A DNA stretch of 64,000 nt from Trichomonas vaginalis G3 (taxonomy: Eukaryota > Parabasalia > Trichomonadida > Trichomonadidae), in contig NC_067203.1 in assembly GCF_026262505.1 (NCBI RefSeq), forward strand, positions 19,945,411 through 20,009,410, read 5' to 3'. Under the pieces are notes generated by a model. That model saw nothing but the letters and a program-made list of their open reading frames with translations. It was not told the DNA's origin and did not search any database. The position numbers were made by a program, and so were the translations under genes. Numbering within the stretch: position 1 is the first letter of the stretch; each line of letters opens with the position of its first letter. Positions 41,454 through 51,569 of this stretch are shown here, in pieces.

Positions 41454-41918
41454 TTGATGAATGAATACAACTTAAAAATAGATATCACAGATTGTATTAG
41501 ATATAATAATCTTCAAGCATTTTTAGTTTATTTAGACAAATTAAATGATGTCAATAAATGTGTCGCAGAATCAGTTAGATTTAATATTCCATCCCTTTGT
41601 GAATTCTTTATCATTCATGGTGCAGATGTCAATGGAAAAGATGATGATGGGTCAACTGCGCTTCATATTTCGGCAAAAGATAATAAAATCAATTTTGTTA
41701 ATTTGCTTCTTTCGCATGGTGCAGATGTGAATGTCAAAAATAACTATGGAACAACTGCACTTCATTATGCAATTTATAGTAGTAATTTAGAAATAATAGA
41801 AGCTCTTATTTCACATGGTGCAGATGTCAATGTTAAAAATGATTATGGACAAGCTCCTATTGATTATGCAACTACTGAAAAAATCAAGTATTATCTTAAA
41901 TACCATGGCGCAATTTAA
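41454..41918 (+). CDS. Ankyrin-repeat protein, C-terminal part
   Basis: 154 residues. The first 50 residues (MMNEYNLKIDITDCIRYNNL) look like the internal linker of the family rather than a true N-terminus. There are three and a half ankyrin repeats: FIIHGADVNGKDDDGSTALH, LLLSHGADVNVKNNYGTTAL, ALISHGADVNVKNDYGQAPI, then a cap. It acts by protein-protein contact; partner unknown. With 41194-41448 it most likely represents one interrupted host gene; a sequencing error would look the same. Confidence 0.75.
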   Translation: MMNEYNLKIDITDCIRYNNLQAFLVYLDKLNDVNKCVAESVRFNIPSLCEFFIIHGADVNGKDDDGSTALHISAKDNKINFVNLLLSHGADVNVKNNYGTTALHYAIYSSNLEIIEALISHGADVNVKNDYGQAPIDYATTEKIKYYLKYHGAI

Positions 41919-42620
41919 TATATTCTAGTTATTAAACAAACGCATTTATATATTAACATTCTATTTTTAAATCAAGAAACAAATATATTGGATGACAATC
42001 ATAAGTATTAACTTTGATCATTGATATCTGATATTTCGTGAAAATCATATCCTTTTATTAAGGAATAACAATTTTACAAAGTTTGATTATAATAATATAT
42101 TTCTGTTAACAATTAGCTTAATTAAACCAGGTACAAATTAGATAATTGTATTTTCTATCCAATTGGATATCCAAAACAAATAACTTTATCAATAAGGGTC
42201 CACGGTGCGGCCAAATTAAGTCCATCGTAAATCATCAAAATTTATATGGCCTGGCTCATATCTAATCATAAATCATAGATCTACATCATATTTATATTCT
42301 ATTTGTAAAATGAGTTTTGGATTTTGTCAAATAATATGTTCAAAAAATCAATTCAAAAGAAAGACGATAACGATAATTCTTATTTTTGTTTTCAATTTTT
42401 GAATAATATTGAAAATATAACGTGGATACTTAACTAGTAAATAAGGTATTTTCGTTAGATACACATTGTATATCATATTTTTTTTTAGTTTTCGTAAAAC
42501 TTCCAAAAACAAATATGTTATAACCCATATTAGATTAATTAATGTGATATGTTTATTCTTAAATAATGACGACATTACTATATCTTGTATCAATATAGAG
42601 ACGATCAACTAGAAAAAAAT
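41919..42620. other. Intergenic region
   Basis: About 700 bases, AT-rich, no gene. The 86-residue minus-strand frame at 42348 is Ile/Leu/Lys-rich low-complexity and not convincing. Confidence 0.55.
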
Positions 42621-44879
42621 TATTCGATATTCGTAGCACCATGTTCAACTAAGAATTTAACAATATCTTTTGAATTAGCATTGATTGCAATACTAAGAGG
42701 GCATTCATTAAGAGTTAGAGAATATCAATAAATAATGAATAATATGAAAAGAAATAGAATTCCATAAATCAACGATAAATATGAAAAGAAAGAGAATGAA
42801 ATAAAAAAATGATAAATATGAAAAGAAAGAGAATGAAATAAAACAATGATCAATATGAAAAGAAAAGGAATTTCATAAAACAATGATAAATATAACAAGA
42901 AAGAGAATTGTATAAAACAATAAAAAATATGAAAAGAAATGGAATTTTATAAAACAATGATAAATATGAAAAGAAAGAGAATGAAATAAAACAATGATAA
43001 ATATAAAAAGAAATATAATGTAATAAAACTATGATAAACATGAAAAACAATAGATTTTCATAAAACAATGATAAATATAACAACAAAGAGAATTGTATAA
43101 AACAGTGATAAATATAACTGGAAAGAGAATGAAATAAAACAACGATAATTATGAAGCGAAAGAGAATGCCATAAAGCAACGATAAATATGAAACGAAAGA
43201 GAATGCTATAAAAAAAACGATAAATATGAAAAGAAAGAGAATTGGATAAAATAACGATAAATATGAAAAGAAAGAGAATGCCATAAAACAATGATAAATA
43301 TGAAAAGAAAGGGAATGTAATAAAACAATGATAAATATGAAAAGAAATTGAATTTGATGAAATAACAATAAATATAACAAGAAAGAAAATCATATAAAAC
43401 AATGATAAATATGAAAAGAAAGAGAGTTTGATAAAACAATGATAAATATGAGAAGAAAGAGAATTTGATGAAAGAATGGTAAATATTAAAAGAAAGACCA
43501 TATCATAAAACAATGATAAATATGAAAAGAAATAAAATTGTATAAAAAAACAATAAATATGAAAAGAAAAAGAATATAATGCAACAAGAATAAATATTAA
43601 GAGAAAAATAATTTCATAAAACAATAATAAATATGAATAGAAATAGAATGTCATAAAACAATAATAAATATGAAAAGAAATATAATGTAATAAAACAATG
43701 ATAAATATATAAAGAATTGTAATGTAATAAAACAATGATAAACATGAAAAGAAATAGAATTTCATAAAACAATGCTAAATATGAAAAGAAATAGAATTCC
43801 ATAAATAAATGATAAATATGAAAAGAAAGAGAATGAAATAAATCAATGATAAATCTGAAAAGAAAGAGAATTCTATAAAACAATGATCAATATGAAAAGA
43901 AAGAGAATTCTATAAAACAATGATAAATATAACAAGAAAGAGAATTTCATAAAACAATGATAAATATTAAAAGAAAGAGGATGTAATAAAACAACGATAA
44001 ATATGAAAAGAAAGAGAATTTCATAAAACAATTATAAATATGAAAAGAGAGAGAATGTATATATCATTGATATTTGCTCCATTAGTAAATAAATAAGATG
44101 CAATATCATAATTTCCGAAATCCATACTTTCTGTTAATGAATCAGGAGTTTGTCCTAAATTCGATTTAAGATATTCTGCAATTTCATAGTTTCGATAATC
44201 CAGTGCTGTATTAATCATTTTTTAAATGATTTACCTTCTTCTATCATTTGCATAAAAATATTCTTATTTCCGCCTTGAACAGCATATTTTTCGGAGTAAT
44301 ATGTGTATTTAGCTCCTAAATTTTTAAAGTAATTGAAGCACAATTCTGATCCATATTTAATTGCACAATCAAGTGGTGTGATATCATTAATCATCTTATT
44401 AATATCAAGATTTGGGAATTTACTCTTAAGATCATCAACTTTATCCCATGCAATATAGTACAAATGAGATTCTGTTGAATATAAATTCAGAACTTCTTCT
44501 TCTTTCTTTGTAGGACTGAATTTTTCGAATTTGAAACCTTTATAATGTAACAGTGCTGCTAATTCCACATTATTTGGACGTATGATATCTTGAGATTATG
44601 TGAAGCAATTGCCCACGTCATACACAAATAATCAGTTTCTTGATATTTCAAGCATTCACTAATGATGTGTGGATTTCCACCTATAAATGAACGTTGAAGA
44701 CATTGCCAAGGAATTGGATTTTCAAAAGGATATTTTGGATGAGCTTCTGTTTGCAAAAACTTAAAACAATTGACGGCACCATAGTAGGAGGCTAATCTAT
44801 AAATATGATATGATGCATCATATAAGTCAGTGTATTTTTCTGCTACATATGATATAAGTGTTTTAACATCATCATCCAT
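42621..44879 (-). pseudogene. Ankyrin-family gene interrupted by a 37-bp minisatellite
   Basis: The minus strand starts MDDDVKTLISYVAEKYTDLY at 44879, a typical helical opening, continuing as PHIISECLKYQETDYLCMTW, then GGNKNIFMQMIEEGKSF and NYDIASYLFTNGANIND to about 44057. At least two frame changes occur in this stretch. The 37-bp array then fills 42722-44056, after which the last ankyrin repeat follows (NECPLSIAINANSKDIVKFL, ending in a stop near 42621). The order (N-terminal part, array, C-terminal repeat) suggests the array expanded inside the gene. Confidence 0.65.
42722..44056 (-). repeat. 37-bp minisatellite, about 36 units, inside an ankyrin gene
   Basis: Period 37 (caatgat at 42844, 42881 and the next unit at 42918). 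Because 37 is not a multiple of 3, successive units are read in rotating frames and three units give a 37-residue hydrophobic peptide repeat (SFFSYLSLFY ... FIIVLLHSLSFHIYHCFI). Frames of 176 and 235 residues arise this way. They look like multi-span membrane proteins but are a by-product of the repeat unless proven translated. Confidence 0.92.
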
Positions 44880-45391
44880 AATTATTTTAATTATTTATAT
44901 AATTATATATGGTACTACAAACAATTTTATTATTTTGCATTATCTATATTATAAACCGTGTTAATATTGAGTTATTTCGATTTTTTTGAACAAGCATTAA
45001 AACTGACAAAAATGTGAATTTGAAAATAGATTTGATCACAGTAATATGAATATTTGGTATAAACAGAAGTTAATAGGGTCAAATGCAAGAGAAAACATGA
45101 TATATTTAGATTCATTTGAGAATTCTCGTAGATATTTATTTATTGTTGATATTTCTTAAAATTAATCAAATTCAGAATTTTTAAAAATTTTTTCAAAAAT
45201 GCCACTCTATTGGGTTTCAGAGTTTTTTACTCTTTTTAAATGATTTATTAATATATTGTATTACTATTGCAATCTATGACATGTGTGGTTTAATACAATG
45301 TCAATAAATATCATTTCTATTAAAATGTCATAGCTCAGCTATAGTCAAAACAAGAACATATTGAAGCTTCTCATGGTTTCGCCTTGTCATT
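44880..45391. other. Intergenic region
   Basis: About 510 bases upstream of the interrupted ankyrin gene and left of the palindromic transposon. AT-rich, nothing recognised. Confidence 0.55.
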
Positions 45392-46643
45392 TGTTGTAAA
45401 CAGAAATTCATCAAAAGTGACACCTCAGAAAAGCTAAAATATTGAATTTTTGGAACTTTTGATAGAGCACGTTTTTAAATATTAATTAAAGTAAATGTAT
45501 ATTTTGTAAAGATTCTTTTTAATAAAAAAATAAAATTTTGAAGAAGAACACAAAATCTTCTGAAAAATAATATCACATAAACTCATATTATTTTCTAATA
45601 TATAACTATTTTATATAAAAATCAAATTCAATGATCTTAAAAGCGAAGGATAAACCTCAAAATTTACGAATATAATGAGTGGGAATATAATGCTTATCTA
45701 TCATAAAACCATATGAAATATCAATTTTTGCTTTACGCCTAATTTTTGACGACAATTAGCAAAAAATGTTAAATGTTAACACTCAGTCCATTTGAATATG
45801 AAAAATAAAATTGACTTTGATTAAATGTTTTTATTTATCATGCAATTCTTCTTGCGACCAAAGATTTGAATAAAATTTCAAAAAATAAGATAGCTTAAAA
45901 AATAATATACGGTAGTGTTTACTAATAGATGAATAGTATATAAATTCTATTAAAATGAATTTGATCCAAAAAAAATAAAACCAAAAATAATTGTTATAAT
46001 TTAAATGAAGAAGTAATTTAAAACGATTTTATTTATGATCAAATTTTATATATTTTTGGATCAAATCCATTTTAATAGAATTTATATACTATTCATCTAT
46101 TAGTAAACACTACCGTATATTATTTTTTAAGCTATCTTATTTTTTGAAATTTTATTCAAATCTTTGGTCGCAAGAAGAATTGCATGATAAATAAAAACAT
46201 TTAATCAAAGTGAATTTTATTTTTCATATTCAAATGGACTGAGTGTTAACATTTAACATTTTTTGCTAATTGTCGTCAAAAATTAGGCGTAAAGCAAAAA
46301 TTGATATTTCATATGGTTTTATGATAGATAAGCATTATATTCCCACTCATTATATTCGTAAATTTTGAGGTTTATCCTTCGCTTTTAAGATCATTGAATT
46401 TGATTTTTATATAAAATAGTTATATATTAGAAAATAATATGAGTTTATGTGATATTATTTTTCAGGAGATTTCATTCTATATGCCTATGAAAAGTACTCT
46501 CAAAACTAACTTTTTCCTAATTATAATTAAATCTAGAATATTGTATTATGCTTAGTATTATTTCATTTTTCTCATTCAATTTAGAATTTACAAATGTCAA
46601 AAAATTGAGAGCTGTCACTTTTGATGAATTTCTGTTTATTACA
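45392..46643. mobile_element. Palindromic MITE-like transposon, copy 1
   Basis: 1,252 bp. Ends TGTTGTAAACAGAAATTCAT on the left and the complement of TGTAATAAACAGAAATTCAT on the right, differing in two bases. The 4-bp flank CATT is duplicated (45388-45391, 46644-46647). Inside lies a giant inverted repeat: arms of about 410 bp (45561-45972 and 46057-46466) around an 85-base loop, with different outer segments on each side. No reliable gene. A second copy in the opposite orientation lies at 56849-58097, nearly identical, so the family moved recently. Confidence 0.88.
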
Positions 46644-47016
46644 CATTGGTTTCAAGGAGTAATAAATTAGCTGTATGGTTCAATTGCACTGCCTATGGCT
46701 AATTTTCAATGACATTTCACGGCAGTTGTCAAAAATTTTGAGCTCACTGGGATAACACTCAATTTTCTGAAGTTTACAATTAGCAAAGAAACATAGGCTC
46801 AAAATAGAGTTGATTAAAATACAAATTTTTGATAATTTAAAATTTTTTATTGGAAAATTTACACTTTTCCGACGTTTTGTCAGGGGCGCGAAGCGACCCA
46901 AAAATGTCGGAAAAGTGTAATTCTCATGTATATGATTATTTTTGCTTTTAATGCCGAACAGCATTTGAATCAAAAATAATCGTATGTTTGAGAACGTCTC
47001 AATTATTTAAAATTCC
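46644..47016. other. Intergenic region with GC-rich hairpin
   Basis: It holds a divergent piece of the dispersed MITE (ttcaatgacatttcacggca, about 46700) and a hairpin at 46859-46920: a 15-bp perfect stem (TTACACTTTTCCGAC) around a GC-rich loop that itself folds (GGGgCGC-GAA-GCGaCCC). The 97-residue minus-strand frame here is not convincing as a gene. Confidence 0.6.
46999..47004 (+). promoter_or_regulatory. Probable TCA initiator of the 470-residue gene
   Basis: TCAATT, 18 bases before the ATG at 47017, matches the trichomonad initiator consensus TCA-Y/A-T/A. Confidence 0.5.
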
Positions 47017-48429
47017 ATGAATATTGATCTAACACATCAAGATTCTAATATAGATCAAGTAATTCGTGAAATTAAAGACAGTTTCTGTCTGAATACTTCA
47101 GGTAATAACTATGATAAAGCAGTTCTTATGGATTATTCTCAACAATATTATGAACAAATGAAATCTATCAATAAAGATTTAAAAGAGGATAAAACGAACG
47201 AAGTCGCAAATTACACCATTCCAATTGAATCTGAAATGCAAAATTTAAAGAATGAACATAAATTATTGAAAGCTTACATTCGTATTAGCAAATCTTGTGA
47301 CAAGCTTGATGACTATTGCACTCGTTCTGATTTAAATACTCTAAATGAAGAATCGAGACGAGAATTAGAATTTCTTTTAAATTTGCCACTTCTTAGCAAC
47401 TATCGGATTAACGAAACATTCAAAAATTTAAAGTTAGTATATTCTAAGACAAAGATACCTTCAGAATTATATCAAATAAACCGATCAAAATATTACCAAG
47501 TTCTTAAAGGCGAAATCATCAAACTTGTTGATTTAAACAGCATACTTGGTGATTTTGTGAGGCAGTATCAGGATTACAGCGCTTACGAACGATTTCAAAA
47601 GTTAGGGAACTCATTTTACCCCGAATCACAATTTAAACAATTCTTTTCGGAAGAACAACAACATATATTGGATAACAAACTATCAGAATTGAAAAAATTA
47701 TGGAATTGCGATAATAAATTTGATGAAAACGTTATTTATGTTTTAAAGAATAAATTCAAGAGTGATATCGTAAGAAGTGACTACATACAATTACTTTTCA
47801 TGTATTATATCATTGAAAATACAAACAATTTTATTTGTCCATATTTAATCAATATATTTGATTATCTAAAGACAGAAATCTCAATTATGCTTTTAACAGT
47901 AGGAAATTTAGGTGTTGAAGCTGATAATTTCCCATTATTTTTCAATTTTATTTTGGATATCGTAAAAAGTGTTTCGATTTGCCAAGGAATCAAAAAGTTC
48001 ATGTTTCTATGTGTTGATGCATTCAAAAGTTACATCAAACATAACAAAAATCTGAATTTACTTCCATATTTTCTTTCAATCGAGAAAATTGAAGAAAGTA
48101 AACGAGATCATTTCAGGCCAATCTATTTATTCTTAGTAAATGAATATTCCCAAATGATTATTGATTTAATTTTAAAGAATTTTCCTCAAATTTCAGAAAT
48201 ATTCGCTCCTCCGACAAGGAGGAATCAAAACAATTGGCTACAAGCCAAACAAATCATCAAATATGGTCCATTAAACCAATATTTGAGCAACATAATGACT
48301 AGTACAGAATTTGTTTTGAATTTCCAAACGAAAAAGGACATTATTACAGATGCTTTAGAAAAAATATACAGAAAAATCGGAGAACCATTCAAACCTCAGT
48401 ACATTTTCCCAGAAATCTTCTCAAAATAA
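47017..48429 (+). CDS. Helical protein of unknown function, 470 residues
   Basis: Starts MNIDLTHQDSNIDQVIREIK. The N-terminal 100 residues are charged and probably coiled coil (IESEMQNLKNEHKLLKAYIR); the remainder is helical with many Tyr/Phe/Asn, ending PQYIFPEIFSK. No membrane span or signal. The overall style (N-terminal coiled coil, long helical rods) is that of vesicle-tethering complex subunits such as COG or exocyst proteins, but I see no motif that proves it. Intact, single frame, TCA initiator close to the start. Confidence 0.75.
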   Translation: MNIDLTHQDSNIDQVIREIKDSFCLNTSGNNYDKAVLMDYSQQYYEQMKSINKDLKEDKTNEVANYTIPIESEMQNLKNEHKLLKAYIRISKSCDKLDDYCTRSDLNTLNEESRRELEFLLNLPLLSNYRINETFKNLKLVYSKTKIPSELYQINRSKYYQVLKGEIIKLVDLNSILGDFVRQYQDYSAYERFQKLGNSFYPESQFKQFFSEEQQHILDNKLSELKKLWNCDNKFDENVIYVLKNKFKSDIVRSDYIQLLFMYYIIENTNNFICPYLINIFDYLKTEISIMLLTVGNLGVEADNFPLFFNFILDIVKSVSICQGIKKFMFLCVDAFKSYIKHNKNLNLLPYFLSIEKIEESKRDHFRPIYLFLVNEYSQMIIDLILKNFPQISEIFAPPTRRNQNNWLQAKQIIKYGPLNQYLSNIMTSTEFVLNFQTKKDIITDALEKIYRKIGEPFKPQYIFPEIFSK

Positions 48430-48912
48430 GCAGAAGTTTAATTGTTATTGATGAAGCACATTTAATAATAAGATAAAATCAATGAAATACTCATTAATTC
48501 TCATTTCATTATCGAAATGAAATGAATTTTATTATTAAAAAAATGCTTATTGTATATATCGGAATAAATTTTAGTGCATTAAACTTATTTTTCGTTTAAT
48601 TTTCATTTCAACATCATGTGAAAAAAATGACATTAATAGAATTAAGAGAATTGGGACTTAAGGAAACATAATAGCTCTTATATTAGCTCATTTACAGTGA
48701 TTTTCCTTCTTAATTAAGTTAAATGGTACAATAATATCACTTTGCAGCTTCTTTCTAGGATAATGATTTCATTTAAACTTCACGCCCGTAATTCATTATT
48801 TTTTTTAATTATTGGATCGACACAAGATCCCTCTCAAATTGGTACATAATGAATGTTAGGTCCTAATCAATTAAATTTAGAAAGTAGGGAATCGTTACTA
48901 TCTCAATGAATA
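48430..48912. other. Intergenic region with upstream motif
   Basis: AT-rich, no gene. CACGCCCGTA at 48781-48790 lies 123 bases before the glycine-rich gene start, the same distance as in its paralogue. Confidence 0.55.
48781..48790 (+). promoter_or_regulatory. Conserved upstream element CACGCCCGTA, gene 1
   Basis: GC-rich decamer in AT-rich DNA, 123 bases upstream of the ATG. The identical decamer is 124 bases upstream of the start region of the tandem paralogue (50154-50163). Could be a control site or a remnant of a shared duplication. Confidence 0.4.
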
Positions 48913-49926
48913 ATGATCCATTATCAGCTTTCGAAGACAGTTGGTAAAGAGAACGTCACACGTTACCATAATCAATATGTTTTTAAATATCCATGTCCAG
49001 ACGACCAATATGAATGCAGTCCATACACTGTTTCCCTTTCACCAGGACGATACCTCTTCGAAGCTTGGGGATCGAGAGGAGGTTTCAATGTATGGAATGA
49101 AGGTCCTTCCACTCCAGGCCTTGGTGGCTACACATCAGGTGCGTTAACCGTTAGAAGTCCATTAATTGTTTACCTTTATATCGGATCTTCTACATATTTT
49201 AACTCATTTTTCAGCTATGTTGGCACCGAAAACGGATTTGTTTTTGGCGGTGCCTCGTCTGATGTTCGTCTGCATGCGAATGAATCGTTTGATTGGTCTG
49301 ATCCTCTATCACTTCGCTCCAGAATCATGGTTTCGGGCGGTGGTGGAGGTGCAGAATGGGCTACGAGCATTGGAGGAAACGGCGGGGGCATCCAAGGTGG
49401 AATTGGATATTATTGTTACGAAGAATCCAATTCATGCTTTGATTTGAATTCCGGAGGAGGGAGCCAAACCTCTGGAGGGACTCCTGCCTCTACGAAGTCA
49501 CGATTCTCTGGAATTCCTGGTTTATTCGGAATTTCTAATGTCAAATATTCGTCATCTGATTTTGGTGCTGTCGGAGGTAATGGATATTATAGCGGTGCAT
49601 CTATCGATTATGCAGGCGCTGCTGGTGGAGGGAGCTCTTTCATCTCAGGATATGAAGGATGTATTGCACTGAAAGGTCCTACCGATGAAACTCCAAGTCC
49701 ATCAAATTCATCTATCCATTACTCCAAAATATTCTTTACTAATCCTATCATGATCCAAGGCAATCAAACGATGCCACTTTACTATAATCCAGAATCACGC
49801 GGCATCGGGAACAACGATCGAGGTGCTATCCGCATCACCATTCTTTCTAATGATTGTTCATGTAATCACAGATATTTCCATTCAAACATATATTTTCTTC
49901 TCTCGATTGTTTTCATTGTTAGTTAA
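48913..49926 (+). CDS. Glycine-rich surface-type protein 1 (ALK/LTK-type domain)
   Basis: 337 residues from ATG 48913 (MIHYQLSKTVGKENVTRYHN); an earlier ATG at 48906 is in another frame. A Cys-containing N-terminal part (YPCPDDQYECSPYTVSLSPG) leads to RYLFEAWGSRGG, then Gly clusters (MVSGGGGGAEWATSIGGNGG, SGGGSQTSGGT, FGAVGGNGYYSG, AAGGGSSFISG) and RGAIRITIL. The last 20 residues are hydrophobic (IYFLLSIVFIVS), a possible tail anchor or lipid-anchor signal. No N-terminal signal peptide seen. Tandem paralogue at 50315. Confidence 0.85.
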   Translation: MIHYQLSKTVGKENVTRYHNQYVFKYPCPDDQYECSPYTVSLSPGRYLFEAWGSRGGFNVWNEGPSTPGLGGYTSGALTVRSPLIVYLYIGSSTYFNSFFSYVGTENGFVFGGASSDVRLHANESFDWSDPLSLRSRIMVSGGGGGAEWATSIGGNGGGIQGGIGYYCYEESNSCFDLNSGGGSQTSGGTPASTKSRFSGIPGLFGISNVKYSSSDFGAVGGNGYYSGASIDYAGAAGGGSSFISGYEGCIALKGPTDETPSPSNSSIHYSKIFFTNPIMIQGNQTMPLYYNPESRGIGNNDRGAIRITILSNDCSCNHRYFHSNIYFLLSIVFIVS

Positions 49927-50286
49927 TATTAATAAACATGCAATTTTTTCCCTTTCTCTTTCAAAACACAACAAACTTATAATGCCTTATACCAAAAGGA
50001 TACACAATGATCCATTATATATATTTAATTTCACATTACTAACAAAGCTAATTTGAATTTAATGCGCTTATAGTTGATGTGCCATGTTTTGAATATTATT
50101 TATTATATGTATGCATTATCTAATATAAATTGTATGTATTTCCATTGATGCTACACGCCCGTAGACAACGGCTTGATGTTATTTGGCAGGATATATTCAA
50201 GTTAAGTCTTAATCCAATATATATTGAATGCCAAGTTCACATAGTTTCTATATGTGAGTAAAACTACATATATATCTCAATGAATA
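49927..50286. other. Intergenic spacer of the tandem paralogues
   Basis: 360 bases with CACGCCCGTA at 50154-50163 and a TCA initiator (ctcaatgaataatg) at 50277, copied from the same arrangement before gene 1. No gene. Confidence 0.6.
50154..50163 (+). promoter_or_regulatory. Conserved upstream element CACGCCCGTA, gene 2
   Basis: Same decamer and same spacing (124 bases to the ATG at 50287) as before gene 1, while much of the sequence between differs. Confidence 0.4.
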
Positions 50287-51277
50287 ATGATCCAATACAA
50301 ACTTTCTAACAAAGTATGAAGATCAGTACGTTTTTGGATATCCATGTCCAGATAATCAATACGACTGTAGTCCATACACTGTTTCCCTTGATCCAGGACG
50401 ATACCTCTTTGAAGCTTGGGGTGCGAGAGGCGGTTTTGACGTATGGGCGACAGGAATTTCCGTTCCAGGTCTTGGCGGTTACACATCCGGGATACTAAAG
50501 ACTAGAAGACCATTGACTGTTTACCTTTATGTTGGTTCTACTTCGTTTTTTAACTCGATATTTTTTTATAAAGGATCTGACATTTTTGTCTTAGGAGGTG
50601 CATCATCTGATGTTCGTCTGTATGCAAATAAAACATTTGATTGGTCAAATCCTCTATCACTTCGCTCCAGAATCATGGTATCGGGCGGTGGTGGAGGTGC
50701 AGAATGGGAGAAAAATACCGGAGGAAACGGTGGTGGCCTTCAAGGTGGATCTGCCAAATCCGATTGCACACATGCACTTTTTCAATGTCCTGGATTCATA
50801 TCAGGCGGAGGAAGCCAAACATCTGGAGGAACTGCTGCCCCAACTATGAACAAAGTCTCTGGTATTCCTGGCTTGTTTGGAATGTCTCCGATGAAATATT
50901 CATCGCCTGATTTTGGAGCTGTTGGCGGTAATGGGTATTATAATGGTGCATCTATAGACTTTGCCGGTGCTGCCGGTGGAGGAAGTTCCTTTATTTCAGG
51001 ACATAAAGGATGCATTGCTCTGAATGGTCCTGCCGATGAAACTCCAAGTCCTTCAAATTCGCCTATCCATTATTCTGGACTCTTATTCACGAGATCGACG
51101 ATGATTCAAGGCAATAAATCAATGCCGCTTTACTATTCTCCGAAGGCACGTGGCATTGGCAACAAGGGAAGAGGTGCTATTCGTATCACTATTCTTCCTA
51201 ATGAGATCACTTCAGAAAATCATTATATCTTTCGTTCAGACATTTCTTTAGTTCTTTATTTAGGTTTTAGTTGTTAG
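50287..51277 (+). pseudogene. Glycine-rich surface-type protein 2, start frameshifted
   Basis: Tandem copy of the gene at 48913 with about two-thirds identity by eye. The original ATG at 50287 reads MIQYKLSNKV and stops; the homologous frame is open from 50315 (YEDQYVFGYPCPDNQYDCSP) to 51277 without another early ATG. Compared with gene 1, a short deletion with a frame change lies near 50313. Gly clusters and RGAIRITIL are all kept, and the C-terminal 20 residues are again hydrophobic (SLVLYLGFS). Recently disabled or an assembly error. Confidence 0.8.
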
Positions 51278-51569
51278 TTAATAAAATTATGAGTTTTAGA
51301 CAAATCACTCATACTTTCATGTTTCAGGACCTAGCTAAAAGTGAGGCTTCTCAGATTTGAGACAATTTTGAAGTGTCAAATAAGAATATCAAAATTATAG
51401 TCATATTATCATTTAGTCTTCTTAGTGTAACCTTAGTTTGGCTAAAATATTGCTGTTCATATATATTAAAATTTCGAGATTTAATTTTAAGGAATCATCC
51501 AATACATAGATTCGATCCAGATATAAAATTTGAATGAAAGAGTATTCCCAATGATTATCTTTCTTTTTG
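51278..51569. other. Intergenic spacer
   Basis: About 290 AT-rich bases, no gene or repeat seen. Confidence 0.5.

Noticed and set aside
42850-43765. Reading frames of 176 and 235 residues resembling multi-span membrane proteins
   Set aside because: They are the 37-bp repeat read in rotating frames, with no independent start, stop or non-repeat part.
46680-46973. 97-residue minus-strand frame
   Set aside because: It covers the dispersed MITE piece and the GC hairpin; no coding character.
51567-51569. TTG one codon before the ankyrin gene as its start
   Set aside because: The following ATG at 51570 is a normal start and trichomonads are not known to use TTG here.
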